Source: Conchocele bisecta (Eukaryota; Mollusca; Bivalvia; Lucinida; Thyasiridae). Taken from it: a stretch of DNA of 64,000 nt. Made by a program: the position numbers and the translations under genes. The stretch spans positions 64,973,484 through 65,037,483 of the forward strand of contig CM055274.1 in NCBI GenBank assembly GCA_029237695.1, in the 5' to 3' direction. The notes under the pieces are model-generated. The model saw nothing but the letters and a program-made list of their open reading frames with translations, searched no databases and had not been told where the DNA came from. Numbering within the stretch: the first letter of the stretch is position 1; every line of letters starts with the position of its first letter. Positions 33,956-46,201 of this stretch are shown here, one piece after another.

Positions 33956-35204
33956 GTCGTGCCTGCTTTAGCAGAGGCACGACTATAGTCGGCGCTTTTT
34001 CCGTCGTCGTCGTCCGCGTCGTCGTCCTTTTTTTTAGCAGAGGCACGACTATAGTCGGCGCTTTTTCCGTCGTCGTCGTCCGCGTCGTCGTCCGTTTTTT
34101 TTGTAAGGCAAATGCGTTAAAGTTATTGTTTTTTCACAATATCTCTTTAACCCCTTGCCAGACTTTGATAATATTTCACATCAATGTTTATCTAGGGATG
34201 ATGCTTCATTACGCACACCCCCACATCCAAATTCTCAAGGTCAAGGTCATTTATTTTTTACTTGTAATGTTCACCGGTTTTGTAACAGGAATGCGTTAAA
34301 GTTATTGTTTTTTCACAATATCTCTTTAACACCTTGCCAGACTTTGATAATATTTCACATCAATGTTCGTCTAGGGATGATGTTTCATTACGCACACCCC
34401 CACATCCAAATTCTGAAGGTCAAGGTCATTTATTTACTTGTAATGTTCACCGGTTTTGTAACAGGAATGCATTAAAGTTATTGTTTTTTCATAATATCTC
34501 TTTAACCCCTTGCCAGACTTTGATAATATTTCACATCAATGTTCGTCTAGGGATGATGCTTCATTACGCACACCACCACATCCAAATTCTCAAGGTCAAG
34601 GTCATTTATTTACTTGTAATGTTCACCAGTTTTGTAACAGAAATGCGTTAAAGTTATTGTTTTTTCACAATATCTCTTTAACCCCTTGCCAGACTTTGAT
34701 AATATTTCACATCAATCTTTGTCTAGGGATGATGCTTCATTACGCACACCCCCACATCCATATTCTCAAGGTCAAGGTCATTTATTTACTTTTAATGTTC
34801 ACCGGTTTTGTAACAGAAATGCGTTAAAGTTATTATTTTTTCACAATATCTCTTTAACCCCTTGCCACACTTTGATAATATTTCACATCAATGTTTGTCA
34901 TGGGATGATGCTTCATTACGCAGACCCCCACATCCAAATTCTGAAGGTCAAGGTCATTCATTTACTTGTAATGTTCACCGGTTTTGTAACAGAAATGCGT
35001 TAAAGTTATTGTTTTTTCACAATATCTCTTTAACCCCTTGCCAGAATTTGATAATATTTCACATCAATGTTTGTCTATGGATGATGCTTCATTACGCACA
35101 CCCCCACATCCAGATTCTCACGGTCAAGGTAATTTATTTACTTGTAATGTTCACGGTCAAATGCCTCGGCAGGCGCGACACCGCTTCCGTGGCGGAATTC
35201 TTGT
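33956..35204 (+). mobile_element. Element b, copy 2, complete, with a duplicated head
   Basis: The head hairpin GTCGTGCCTGCTTTAGCAGA follows TTTTT at 33951-33955. A second partial head (AGCAGAGGCACGACTATAGT) lies at 34036. Six core units have a 176-bp period (starts near 34155, 34334, 34510, 34686, 34862, 35038). The tail CAAATGCCTCGGCAGGCGCG, ACACCGCTTCCGTGGCGG ends in AATTCTTGT. The tandem peptides (MPDFDNISHQCLSRDDASLR and variants) are translations of the core. Confidence 0.92.
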
Positions 35205-35814
35205 ATTAAATAGTAATTACATAATTTTTCGGTATACAAGCAGTGTAAAGAGGATTGGAACGAAAGATTGCTATCTCATAGAGTTCGTCTATTATTTCCG
35301 CTATTCAAACACGTACGATGGAATATCCTATTTATTACACTTCCACGGCAGATATATATATGCACATTTAGTCTATTTTTGAGATTATAATCAATGAATT
35401 GTGATGTGCGCATGAATAGTTATACAATGACGTGTTTTCCCGCATTTTAACGTTACGTTGAGTGACGTCAAATGTGACGTCATTTAAACTTTTTGAAATC
35501 CAAATTACGCAGCTGTTTCTATGAACCAGATATATTTGAGTGCATGTTTGGAATGTGTTCAATCACATTAACATTCTAGATTTGTCGAGACCCTTTCCAA
35601 ATTTTCAAATAACTTTATTTTGACTGTAATAATATTAAACATTTTGCATGGTAGCTTGTGGTTTCCAAGAAAACAGACGCGCAATTACGGGTGTTCTCTT
35701 AACTGTGTATTATTTGTAAGTAGTTGATTACGGGTTTTCTCTCACAGCGATATCCGTGCAAATAATAAGGACTTTTATTGTGCACAAGTCTACAAGTGGT
35801 GGTCGGGCGAATGA
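35205..35814. other. Spacer, nothing recognised
   Basis: No coding or repeat feature could be supported in this stretch. Confidence 0.5.
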
Positions 35815-36072
35815 GACGGCATAAATTAACAGTATGGATTCCTCCTTATAGGAATCACGATTTGCCTTCTTTGGCCGTCAGGTACGTTTTTACCTTTGGC
35901 TCTTTTGTTGTAAACCTGGGAGTTGAATTGGGTTATTGCCCATTATAAAAGTAGTAAGATTATTACTGATCCTACTGCTTTTGGGAGGGGCTAAGTGATT
36001 CTGGTGTGGCGAGGACCTGGCATCAGATCAGGATTATTCTGATTTCCGAGCTGAATATATAGTTTTGTTATT
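35815..36072 (+). mobile_element. SINE-like element, family S2
   Basis: It contains GGATTCCTCCTTATAGGAAT, GTAGTAAGATTATTACTGAT, GAGGGGCTAAGTGATTC and TTCCGAGCTGAATATAT. The order matches the reverse complement of 50765-51010. It abuts the TIR element that starts at 36076. Confidence 0.6.
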
Positions 36073-36075
36073 GGA

Positions 36076-37269
36076 TACAGTCAAACCTGTCTTAAGCAGC
36101 CACCCAAGGGAAGTGACAAAACTGGCTGCTTAACAAAGGTGACCTCTTAATAGAGGGTTGTGTTTTCAGGTACATTTCGGGTGAATTTTGAAAATTGAAA
36201 TGAAGATAAAGATAACATAGACATGTATGTTGACTTGATAATACAAATGTAATAAATAATATTAATGATTAATTTAGAAATTATAGTACCATATTGATTA
36301 AATATCAATATAAATGTGTATCTTTATATTTATTTAATATTTTCAAAATTGAACCTGAACATGTAATGAGTGGATTTCTTAACAAGTAACAAATATTTAG
36401 TTGAATTATATCATTTAATGAAATAAAAATTCTATCAACAAATAAAAACATCATTGTTTACGGTTTTGTTATTTTACAGCCTACTGCAACTGCTAATCTG
36501 CAAGACTTATATTGTAGACAACTTATTGTACTAGATAATAGGGCATAATCGGAAATGGTGTGGGATAAGTTATGCAAACTTTTTTTCTTTTTTTTTTGTC
36601 GGGTATTGGTCAAGTCGAATTTGGATTCATTTCCAATTGTGTACGTAAATAATGCATAGGCGATGTCAGCAAAAGCAGTCAATAAGTGCGACATTCGACT
36701 CATATTCGACATATGAGGCCATTTGCTTAAATTATATTTGAGCCGGTTACACTTGGTCCTGGGCAATACACACCAATTATATCAGCTATTCGTGTTTTGT
36801 CAATTTGATAATTGGCAATGGGCTGTTCCTTTTTACAACATTTGTTTGTGTCGGTAAAAACCTATAGAACTTACGAATCCGACCGGACCAAGGGTGCAAG
36901 AACCCGGATGCGATAGGCTGTTCTTTCAATAATGCGCCGACAGTTCGGGCAACACAATTTGCACCTGTGAAACATACCCTGTCAATATCGCCGACGCGGC
37001 GACGTGTTTGGTGTTTTAATTACCCGCATTGACTGCTGACATCATTGTTAATTCGCGCTTCGGTAACGACCGCCGCAGGTACATGAAATCGGGATTAGCG
37101 GTGACCGTTTAATGAAATTGGATCACTAGTTTGGGATGATAATTAATGACCGCTGGCCGCGTTAGACGAGTGACCGTTGAATGAAAGCGTTTTATTTGGC
37201 AAAAATGCGCGGGGGGAATTTGAAGTGGCCGCTTAACGGCGGTGACCGCTGATTAAAGGTTCGACTGTA
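36076..37269 (+). mobile_element. TIR element of the same type as 28178-38140 (1.2 kb)
   Basis: The left end is TACAGTCAAACCTGTCTTAA and the right end TTAAAGGTTCGACTGTA, so the termini are inverted TACAGTC(A/G)AACCT with TA at each side. Inner words such as GGTGACCTCTTAATAGAGG and GGCCGCTTAACGGCGGTGAC are repeated forms of the same theme near both ends. No transposase frame is visible, so it is non-autonomous. Confidence 0.75.
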
Positions 37270-37438
37270 TATTCAGTTCTGATTTTGGGATTTTCCCCCC
37301 ATTTGTACATGTATTTGAACATGTAACATGTACTTGTACAGGTAATATATGGGATTTAGTACTAAACCCATTGACCCGGCCTTAAATGACCTTAGCTGTT
37401 GATAGGCCATTAAACCCCAACAAACAAACAAAAACATG
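37270..37438 (+). mobile_element. 3' fragment of an S2-type SINE
   Basis: GTACTAAACCCATTGACCCG, GCCTTAAATGACCTTAGCTG and TTGATAGGCCATTAAACCCC match the 3' part of the SINE at 27598-27780. It ends in AACAAACAAACAAA. Confidence 0.7.
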
Positions 37439-38140
37439 TATATGCATGTATATTGCCATATTAGTTTATATTATGTACATACAGGTACATATATATTATG
37501 GTATACACTGAAATAAATTTTTAAAAAATACAATTTTATATCGCACCTCCCCTAAGAGACCACCTGTATTAAAGGTACATGCCCACTCAGTAAGTACAAA
37601 ATGTTCTTTATAGGAATTAAATAAGTGTATAAGTGTGTCACTATCCCACCAGTTCTAAAAATTACAAGTGTCCGCAAAACAGATATAATCATTTAGTAAT
37701 ATTTATTTTACTGATAGAGACACGCGGTGGTATCAGGCTATTTTCGTATGCAAATGAGGCATGATATTTTTTACTTATTTATACTAATGAAATGCATCAC
37801 CTGAAAAAATATTATTTACGACAGATTATAAAGTATGATCATTGCACATCAAAAAATAAATACAGAGAATAAATAGTAATGTCCGTTAACATTCTAAGGA
37901 AACACGGTTATCGCCCCTGATATCAGTGTGAAAATTTTCGTCTAATATAAAATGTATGCTAATGCCAATCAATACGTGGGGTAATGATGAGCAAATATTT
38001 ATTTTGCCAGAAAATGTCATACGTACAGAATATACAAAAGTATCTGTCTCACTATATTATAACCTACTGCGTGGGCATGTACTTTTAAGAGACCAACAAA
38101 TTATTATCCACTGAGTGGTTTCTCCAGATGGGTTGGACTG
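37439..38140. other. AT-rich stretch ending in the right TIR
   Basis: Apart from CTCCCCTAAGAGACCACCTG near 37550, which recalls the inner TIR theme, and the terminus GGGTTGGACTGTA at the right end, nothing is recognised. Confidence 0.5.
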
Positions 38141-40205
38141 TATGTCGAGGACAGGTGGGTAACAAGCTGCCACACACAATACCAGACTGGTGTCTTTGAT
38201 TACAAGTATGTCGAGGATAGGTGGGTAACAAGCTGCCACACACAATACCAGACTGGTGTCTTTGATTGCAAGTATGTCGAGGACAGGTGGTTAACAAGCT
38301 GCCACACACAATACCAGACTGGTGTCTTTGATTGCAAGTATGTCGAGGACAGGTGGGTAACAAGCTGCCACACACAATACCAGACTGGTGTCTTTGATTA
38401 CAAGTATGTCGAGGACAGGTGGTAACAAGCTGCCCACACAATACCAGACTGGTAGTCTTTGATTGCAAGTATGTCGAGGATAGGTGGGTAACAAGCTGCC
38501 ACACACAATACCAGACTGGTGTCTTTGATTACAAGTATGTCGAGGATAGGTGGGTAACAAGCTGCCACACACAATACCAGACTGTCTTTGATTACAAGTA
38601 TGTCAGGATAGGTGGGTAACAAGCTGCCACACACAATACCAACTGGTGTCTTTGATTGCAAGTATGTCGAGGACAGGTGGTTAACAAGCTGCCACACACA
38701 ATACCAGACTGGTGTCTTTGATTGCAAGTATGTCGAGGACAGGTGGTTAACAAGCTGCCACACACAATACCAGACTGGTGTCTTTGATTGCAAGTATGTC
38801 GAGGACAGGTGCGTAACAAGCTGCCACACACAATAACCAAGACTGGTGCCTTGATTGCAAGTATGTCAGGACAGGTGCGTAACAAGCTGCCACACCACAA
38901 TACCGGACTGGTGCTTTGATTACAAGTATGTCGAGGACAGGTGGTTAACAAGCTGCCACACACAATACCAGACTGGTGTCTTTGTTTACAAGTATGTCGA
39001 GGACAGGTGGTTAACAAGCTACCACACACAATACCAGACTGGTGTCTTTGATTGCGAGTATGTCGAGGATAGGTGGGTAACAAGCTGCCACACACAATAC
39101 CAGACTCGTGTCTGTGATTACAAGTATGTCGAGGACAGGTGCGTAACAAGCTGCCACACACAATACCAGACTGGTGTCTTTGATTACAAGTATGTCGAGG
39201 ACAGGTGGGTAACAAGCTGCCACACACAATACCAGGCTGGTGTCTTTGTTTACAAGTATGTCGAGGACAGGTGGGTAACAAGCTGCCACACACAATACCA
39301 GACTGGTGTCTTTGATTACAAGTATGTCGAGGACAGGTGGGTAACAAGCTGCCACACACAATACCAGACTGGTGTCTTTGATTGCGAGTATGTCGAGGAT
39401 AGGTGGGTAACAAGCTGCCACACACAATACCAGACTGGTGTCTTTGATTGCGAGTATGTCGAGGACAGGTGGGTAACAAGCTGCCACACACAATACCAGA
39501 CTGGTGTCTTTGATTGCAAGTATGTCGAGGACAGGTGCGTAACAAGCTGCCACACATAATACCAGACTGGTGTCTTTGATTACAAGTATGTCGAGGACGA
39601 GGTTTAACAACTGCACACAACCATAAACCCAAGGACTGGTGCTGTTTTCACCCAAGTATCGAGGACAGGTTGGTAACAACTGCCCACACACAATAACCAG
39701 GCCTGGTGTCTTTGTTTTACAAGTATTTGTCGAGACAGTTGTTTAACAAGCTGCCACACACAATACCAACGGTGTCTTTGATTACAAGTTTGTCGAGTAC
39801 AGGTGGGTAACAAGCTGCCACACACAATACCAGACTGGTGTCTTTGATTACAAGTATGTCGAGGACAGGTGGGTAACAAGCGCCACACCACCAGACAGTC
39901 TTTGATTACAATTTGTCGATACAGGTGGGTAACAAGCTGCCACACACAATACCAGACTGGTGTCTTTGATTACAAGTTTGTCGAGTACAGGTGGGTAACA
40001 AGCTGCCACACACAATACCAGACTGGTGTCTTTGATTGCAAGTTTGTCGAGTACAGGTGGGTAACAAGCTGCACACTACAAAAAAGACTGTGTCTTTGAT
40101 TACAAGTTTGTCGAGTACAGGTGGGTAACAAGCTGCCACACACAATACCAGACTGGTGTCTTTGATTACAAGTTTGTCGAGTACAGGTGGGTAGCAAGCT
40201 GCCAC
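38141..40205 (+). repeat. Minisatellite array 3 (66-bp unit, about 31 copies)
   Basis: The unit is GTATGTCGAGGACAGGTGGG, TAACAAGCTGCCACACACAA, TACCAGACTGGTGTCTTTGA, TTACAA. Alternatives are GATTGCAAG, GTTTACAAG, GGTTAAC and GCGTAAC; some copies are damaged (38820-38930, 39590-39930). The rightmost copies (39780-40200) form a subfamily with GTTTGTCGAGTACAGG. The unit equals the donor region of the exon at 28065 (GAAGACAGGTGGGTAA... CACACAATACCAGACTGGTG). Since 66 is a multiple of three, long frames stay open on both strands; they are not genes. Confidence 0.97.
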
Positions 40206-40559
40206 ACCTTGACCTTGACATTAAAATGTAACATGTATACTTCATTCATTTCATGATCGATTCTAGTACTTTACAACAACCAACAGTATTATGTTAGTAT
40301 AGAAATAATTAATAAATAAATTATACAATTGCTTGTCCTTTGACCTCTACTTGACCTTGGCCTTTAAAATTGGGTAGCCCCCTCCAGAAAAAAATTGTAT
40401 TCACTTAACGTATAACTGTGCCAAATTTGGTAATTTCTGCCCAGTTTGTCATGATCATTTCCCTCAGCTACTAAGACATAACTAGTCTGTCAAGGTTCTG
40501 TACTGCTTGTTAGGAGCATGAGGAGCTAAACTTACGGAATGACAAACAGATGTGTAGGC
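40206..40559. other. AT-rich stretch with a core-like word
   Basis: GACCTCTACTTGACCTTGGC near 40340 recalls the core repeats, but no element can be delimited. Confidence 0.5.
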
Positions 40560-40790
40560 TGATGAGATCTGTCTCTACACTGGCCGCAACAGCGATAGCC
40601 TTCATTTCTCTGGTCACATATGTGGTCATATACATCCTATTACCTTTAGGGGAAGGGACTAAATGACTGGTGTGATAAGGACCTGGCACCAGGTCAGGTT
40701 ATCACAATTGGTGATTTGACACCGTTAAAGTGACGGTTGACAGACTGTTAAACACCAAACCCATCAAATCAAATTAAAAATAATTCACCA
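40560..40790 (+). mobile_element. SINE-like repeat
   Basis: ATGTGTAGGCTGATGAGATC, CTACACTGGCCGCAACAG and ATTTCTCTGGTCACATATG match 55950-56030. The 3' part has GGACCTGGCACCAGGTCAGG and ends GACTGTTAAACACCAAACCC, a SINE-type tail followed by ATCAAATCAAATT. Confidence 0.55.
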
Positions 40791-41100
40791 CATTGTATGA
40801 AAACAAATATATAATTCTAAGCATAACATTCTAAACAATTTTGAGCCATTAAACCTGTGTTCCAGCTAATCTCTCTAACAAACATCTTTTCTGGGAATGT
40901 TACAAAGTACATACTTTTTGGTCTCAGTGTGTCAGTTAAGTAATTTATTAAAGGAAAATAACATTATACAGAAATTGGACTGGTACAGTGTTAGTTTTGG
41001 AAAATATGACAAGGATAGTACTTTTTTATATTTATGCATTATTTCGGGAAAATATTACATTTATAAATGCAAATTTTAGAATACAGAGCCAAGATATGAA
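40791..41100. other. AT-rich spacer, nothing recognised
   Basis: No feature could be supported. Confidence 0.5.
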
Positions 41101-42057
41101 TACAGTGAAATTGCGATGGCTCGAAATGCCACAGGCCTGCATATTTTGTTTCAGTGATGCATCTTTCGAGCCATGACATCTTGCAATTTTGGTATATTTG
41201 TTGACTACTGTACCCGTCGAATTTAGGAAATAATGAAGCATAATAGAGTGTATCCATGTTTTAGATGATACTAGTATTTATTCGCAGATTAAAGTTATGA
41301 TGTGAAGTTAAATAAATTATATTTGAATGTATTTACAAAACTATCTTTATTTCAATTATTATCAAAAGACCCAGTATTTACTATAAATAGTGGCGCACAT
41401 AAGTAATGTCGCAGGTTGTGACGTCACTCGAAACAGTGGGGTATGAGCCCAGCTCAAACGATGTTGTTTACGATGCCCATAAAAAATCGGGAATCAGTCG
41501 TGAATCGTAAACTATTGCGACGCAACAAAAGGTGCTTTAGGCTACTTCGTTTGTGACCAGTATAAACGCTGATAAACTTACAGACTCCTGCAACTTGATA
41601 TGGGTTTACTATTTCACTATATTATGCATCATGAATAGCTGTCGAGGACGAACATTTCACGTCCTGAACTGAATATGCAGACCGATTTAATGCTGCACTG
41701 ATCGGAAATTCAGTAAGAGCAAATCCTTTTTGTCATGACCAGTCATCTCTGCCTAAATCACGTACATGTATATCGTTGATCGCAATCAACAACGTTAACG
41801 ACCAAATTGCACCAGTTTAAGCAATTAACTGCACTTGAAAAGAAACCACATTTCATAGACAGGTAGAGCGCGGCTCGGTCTTTGATCGTAATAAGTCGGA
41901 TGTGGAGGTGCGAAAATTAGCCAAGCACAAACTTCGACATGATTTTCGAGTCACCGTATAGCAAAATAGCGAGAAATGAGTCCGCGGGACTTGAAAAATG
42001 TTTCGAGGGATCGCATTTTTCGAGGAGTTGCATTTTGAGCCATCGCATGTAAAATAC
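41101..42057 (+). mobile_element. TIR element T2, right end missing
   Basis: It starts TACAGTGAAATTGCGATGGC and runs parallel to 57900-58740: GACGTCACTCGAAACAGTGG (near 41419), GACAGGTAGAGCGCGGCTCG (41859) and GAGCCATCGCATGTAAAATA (42037). At 42058 it leaves the other copy and another sequence (CCGTATTCTTGCGATTATAG) begins, so the right terminus was lost or cut by an insertion. Confidence 0.8.
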
Positions 42058-43599
42058 CGTATTCTTGCGATTATAGGTCGCAAGTGTGCATAAGACGCAC
42101 CCCTATTTTCAGTCCAAAATCTGGGGGAAAATGTCTACATGAGATTATAAGACGCACCCAATTTTCCTAACAAAATGAAACAAAAAAATGAAAAAAACTC
42201 GCCAAGTTGTTGTTGTTATTTATTCCGCCACATTGTTTTTTTATTCGTACCTTGGACGTTTTTGTCTGTATTTTCCCCATCATAGTTTGCTATGTCCGTA
42301 ATTTGCCGACTCTATGTCCGTGATTACCCGGTCCGTATTTCACCGTTTTCTAGTATCTTCAATTACACCGTGAACTCGGTAGTACACGCTTCACTATAAC
42401 ACGTGCTCGGTTAGTACACGTTTGTGCATTTGCTCCCGATTTGGTCTTGCCTATTTGTATATCAAAATCCGTGTTAAATGTGTAAACAGACTATTGTCAT
42501 AAAATCGTGTTAAATGTGTAACAGACTATTGTCATAAATCGTGTTATATTTGCGATTATATTGCTGCCGAAAGTGGTATTATATTGTTAATTATTGATTG
42601 CGGTATGTATTACCTCTTTTCAACACCATTTACGGAAACTATTTTCGAAATTAATATCGGCGAAATATTGCGACAGATCTGCGTGCGTATAATCCAGTGT
42701 TTTTTTAACCCGTTCCTTTCTGAATACACATTCACGGATATGAAATTTATTAAATATTTTATTTTTATTTTTTGTTATTTCTCACTGAAAGTATATGTTG
42801 TCACCACTCATTTGAACCGTCTCGACGTTTAAATGGTGATCTCGTCATATACTTCCGTGTGCATAGAAGGAAAATATTTAGGATTTTCCGCAAACATATG
42901 CATATCCCGAGCATGAAATGGGTTACTGATTGCCCCCATGATGCGAGGATGAAAGCTGCACATTCGCCACATCTGTGGCACACATCAAAAAGTGTGTTGA
43001 CCAATCATTGCAATTTCAAAACATAGCCTAAAGGTCACACAGTTTACGGTCTCGTGCTGAATGATGACATCAGATAAGCGCCTGTTAGTTGACACGGTTG
43101 TGTGTTATCGATTTATTTCCACAAAGCAACACACAACTTTCGCCTACAGTATGTAATATTTCAAAATCAGTTGTATCTTCCGTAAATTACGCTGAAAGCA
43201 GCCTATAGCTATGACGAATTTGCATTGTCCGCTGACGTAATTATAATGTTTTTAATTAGAGATTGGCGAACATTGTAAACCATGTGCAGACTACTTGAAT
43301 CCACCGCCTGGTCTGGTCGTTAATTCAATAAGCCGGGATTTGTCAGAGATAGAGACCCAATTCACATAAACACGTTTGCCGTGTCATAGAGTCTGGTTCT
43401 TGGTAGTATTGTTTCACTTGGGACGCATCAGACAGGGTACCAGTTTAGTGACGAATACGAAACTGACGTCAACAACCGCGTGTGTTGATATTTGATATGG
43501 CTTTGTGTTGTAAATCTTGACACGCGGTGTGTTTGATGTCGGCCAGCTGACTTAGGCTTGCCACTTTCATCAGTTTTATAACTTTCGTGGAATTGCATT
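42058..43599. other. Low-feature stretch
   Basis: It starts with TACCGTATTCTTGCGATTAT and CATAAGACGCACCCC, a motif that looks like a repeat terminus. A related piece with AATACACTATGAAATACGGT is near 53330. A short duplication (GTTAAATGTGTAA...CAGACTATTGTCATAAA) lies near 42473-42540. No gene is recognised. Confidence 0.45.
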
Positions 43600-44136
43600 A
43601 TGCATATTGGGATTTACCGTTAATGGCGTCATGCAATATTTTTCACGGCAAAATATATATATATATATATAAACGTGACGTCGGCAATGTAATACATGTG
43701 TATAGGCCGATGTTATGATACAGAAGATATGTTCCTTTACTTCCCTACACATTTTTGGAGATATTACGCCTATTCGCGTGACGATATGTGACCTTAAAGA
43801 AATTGCATGAATACTCAACTGAAATATGAAGCAAAACGCCGCATTTTCTATCGATCAAAACGCCGCAAATTGCGGCAAATGTGTTGGTGATTGACGATTG
43901 CGCCGCGTTTTGCCGCAATTCAGTTGGTCAAAATTGCCGCAATTGTTTTTATCGATTGCGGGGAGTACCGCGGGAGGTTGCGGAGTTTTGCCACAAAACA
44001 GCAGTTTGCCGCAAAGTGTATGAGATACCGCGAGGCCGAAAAACTCGGCAAATAAAAAAATATGCGGGTTTCGCGGTGCTTGTACTGTATACTGTATTTT
44101 ACAGTGTATTGCGCACACTTTTTCACCCTAATTTTT
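43600..44136. other. TA microsatellite and cluster of TTGC(G/C)GCAA words
   Basis: A short (TA)n tract lies near 43652-43670. Between 43830 and 44090 the words CGCCGC, TTGCGGCAA and TTGCCGCAA recur (about 43868, 43909, 43931, 44009). No gene can be assigned. Confidence 0.6.
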
Positions 44137-45133
44137 GTCGAGCCCGCTTGCGGAAAGCGAGATATAGTGATCACAATGACGACCGGGTGTCCGTGCGTCC
44201 GTGGCAGGTATTCGAGAGTAAGGGGCCAGGGGGCGGAGCCTAACACAAAAGAATCATTTGATTTATTCCGTGTGGCCCCTTATTCTATTCATAACAAGGG
44301 GCCATTTCCATTGTTCTAGAACAATGGAAATGGCCCCTTCCTCCATATTGACCGCACATCTGTGCTGCGTCCGTGTGTCGGTCCGTCCGTCCGAAATCCG
44401 TGTTAAAATTTTTAAATATATCTCTGCAGTCCTAAGTCACATTGACTGTATCCCACTCATGTGGCTCCTGTGTCCAAGGTCAAGGTCAAGGTCAAATGAC
44501 AAAAGTTTGCGTTAAATTTTGGTCAAAATTTGTGTTAACGTTTTTACATACCTACTATCTCTGTAACCGTAAGTCAAATTTGCTTGAAACTTTGTATACT
44601 TATTGGGCATCATCCATATATTAATTCCATGTCCCACTCATGCGGCCCCTGTGCCCCAAGGTCAAGGCCAAATGACTTAGAAGTTTGCGTTATTATAAAA
44701 TCTGCGTTAAAGTTTTTATGTACCTTATATCTCCACAATTGTTACTCCAATTTACTTCCAACTTCCAATATATCCTTTTCATCATCCATATTTTCATTCC
44801 ATAGCCTGCCCATGTGGTCCCCATGCCCAAGGTCAAGGTCAAATGACTTTGAAATTTGTGTTAAAGTTTTTACATACCTTATATCTCCACAACACTTACT
44901 TCGATTTACTTCAAACTTCAAATAATTCTTTATTATCACATCCATATTTTCATTCTATAGCCCACCCATGCGGCCCACATGCCCAAGATCAAGGTCAAAT
45001 GACTTTAAAATTTGTGTTAAAGCTTTTACATACTTTATATCTTCACAACCTTTAATTCAAGCTTCAAATACATACACTCTGAGACCATCAAATGCCTCGG
45101 CGGGCTCGACATGCAGGCCGCGGCCATCTGGTT
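44137..45133 (+). mobile_element. Complete head-core-tail element i (997 bp)
   Basis: It follows TTTTT. The head is GTCGAGCCCGCTTGCGGAAA then GCGAGATATAGTGATCAC. Four or five core units of about 175 bp contain CCATATTTTCATTCCATAG-like words, GGCCCCTGTGCC, CAAGGTCAAGGTCAAATGAC and TTATATCTCCACAA. The tail is CAAATGCCTCGGCGGGCTCG, ACATGCAGGCCGCGGCCATC, TGGTT. Head and tail share GTCGAGCCCG/CGGGCTCGAC, so the two ends can pair. A palindrome sits in the head (44296-44339). Confidence 0.9.
44296..44339. repeat. Perfect 44-bp palindrome without loop
   Basis: Each arm is 22 bp, and the centre is TTCTAGAA (between 44317 and 44318). The arms run AAGGGGCCATTTCCATTG and complement. A spaced GGGGCC(A/C) motif also occurs just upstream (44220-44232, 44274-44281). 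Confidence 0.99.
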
Positions 45134-46201
45134 ATCAAACAAAACGAGCAATGTTTTCCCAGAAACGGAAATATCAATTTTTGACAGGTGTCCACTATGG
45201 TTTGAAAATGTATGATGGGTAAGAATGGGTGCGGTAAGTATAGATTGATTGTAAATGGTATCTTTTGGGATTTCTGGGATACACTATGCGCAATAAAAAA
45301 ACGCACATATGTGCCGAATAATAAGCCGCATTTGTCCACATTGGGCCATAAACACCATTCAATTCCATTGATATTGTTTCCGTCTTGAAGTTGATTTCTA
45401 TTTTATGCGGGTTATTTTATAATAGCTGGGCTCATAACATAAGAGGCTACGTATATGAGTATATTTACACATTTTCTGGAATTACACTGGTGTCGCGATA
45501 TTATATCGGTCAAATTTTGCATGCCTGTTATTGTTTTCTGTTAAATTTTCAAAGGACGTCACACGTCTTCCATTTTATGAATAATTAATGAGGACTGATT
45601 ATCTCAGTCCCATAAGCCCTTGATGTAAGATTTTAGATGCTAAATCCAGAGATCACACTCGGTAACGGTCGTTGTCTTTCAGTTGCTAGGTTGTCAGCAG
45701 ACTGTGTTACTATTTGTGTAAAGTATTGACAAGTATTCACGCATCAAAACCTTATGACATGTGCGACCAGCTTAGCCCCGGATTCGCCTGCCTGCGCATA
45801 CACTGATATGGGGCTACACTGGTGTCTATGGTTTATGACGTGCATTCAGGTAGTACGTACAATAGCAGCGACCATTATGTCTATTTTTAAACCTAATCAA
45901 TGAACAGTGAATACACGCTGTCAGTACCTACATGTATACATCAATATTTGGCTGGGCAGAATTGTTTATGGCCCATTTCTCATGTGTAGGCCAATAGTAG
46001 TGTTATTTCAATATCACCATGGGAAGTTGTTTGACACACTGCTGTGTGTTGCCGATTATGGGGTGACATGTGTATCGCGGTCGGTTATGTTACAGACGAA
46101 TGGTAGAATTATATACAACAAACCTTCGTACATGTAGGTAGGCCCAATAAATTTATTACATGCATCATAAATTTATAATAAGCATATTAATCTGTAAATA
46201 C
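45134..46201. other. Stretch without recognised features
   Basis: No exon or repeat family could be supported. A repeat-terminus-like phrase (TACACTATGCGCAATAAAAA) lies near 45280. Confidence 0.45.

Larger units (their letters stand above)
28178..38140 (+). mobile_element. TA-flanked, TIR-ended insertion (9.96 kb) that splits array 3 from its founder
   Basis: The left end is TACAGTCGAACCTGCCC (TA at 28176-28177). The right end is GATGGGTTGGACTGTA (TA at 38141-38142). The inverted termini share CAGTC(G/C)AACC. Removing the block and one TA gives TTTGATTAGTATGTCGAGG, which matches the junction between adjacent 66-bp units (TTTGATTACAAGTATGTCGA) apart from three bases. The ends and the TA duplication suggest a Tc1/mariner or pogo-type element. 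No transposase is visible, and later insertions make up most of the length. An alternative is that two related elements plus intervening sequence lie here. Confidence 0.65.

Noticed and set aside
34155..35382. Tandem 105-codon frames (MPDFDNISHQ...)
   Set aside because: They repeat every 176 bp in shifted frames and are translations of the b core. The same peptide appears at 20943 and 21293.
38127..38151. Possible micro-exon between CAG and GTGGGT at the left edge of array 3
   Set aside because: ATGGGTTGGACTGTA is the right terminus of a TIR element. No conserved peptide is encoded.
38592..39632. Long open frames on both strands in the 66-bp array
   Set aside because: A unit of 66 bp is 22 codons, so any stop-free frame stays open. 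No family resemblance and no start context.
38141..40205. CRISPR-like appearance of array 3
   Set aside because: The units are contiguous with no unique spacers, the setting is a eukaryotic intron, and the unit derives from a splice-donor region.
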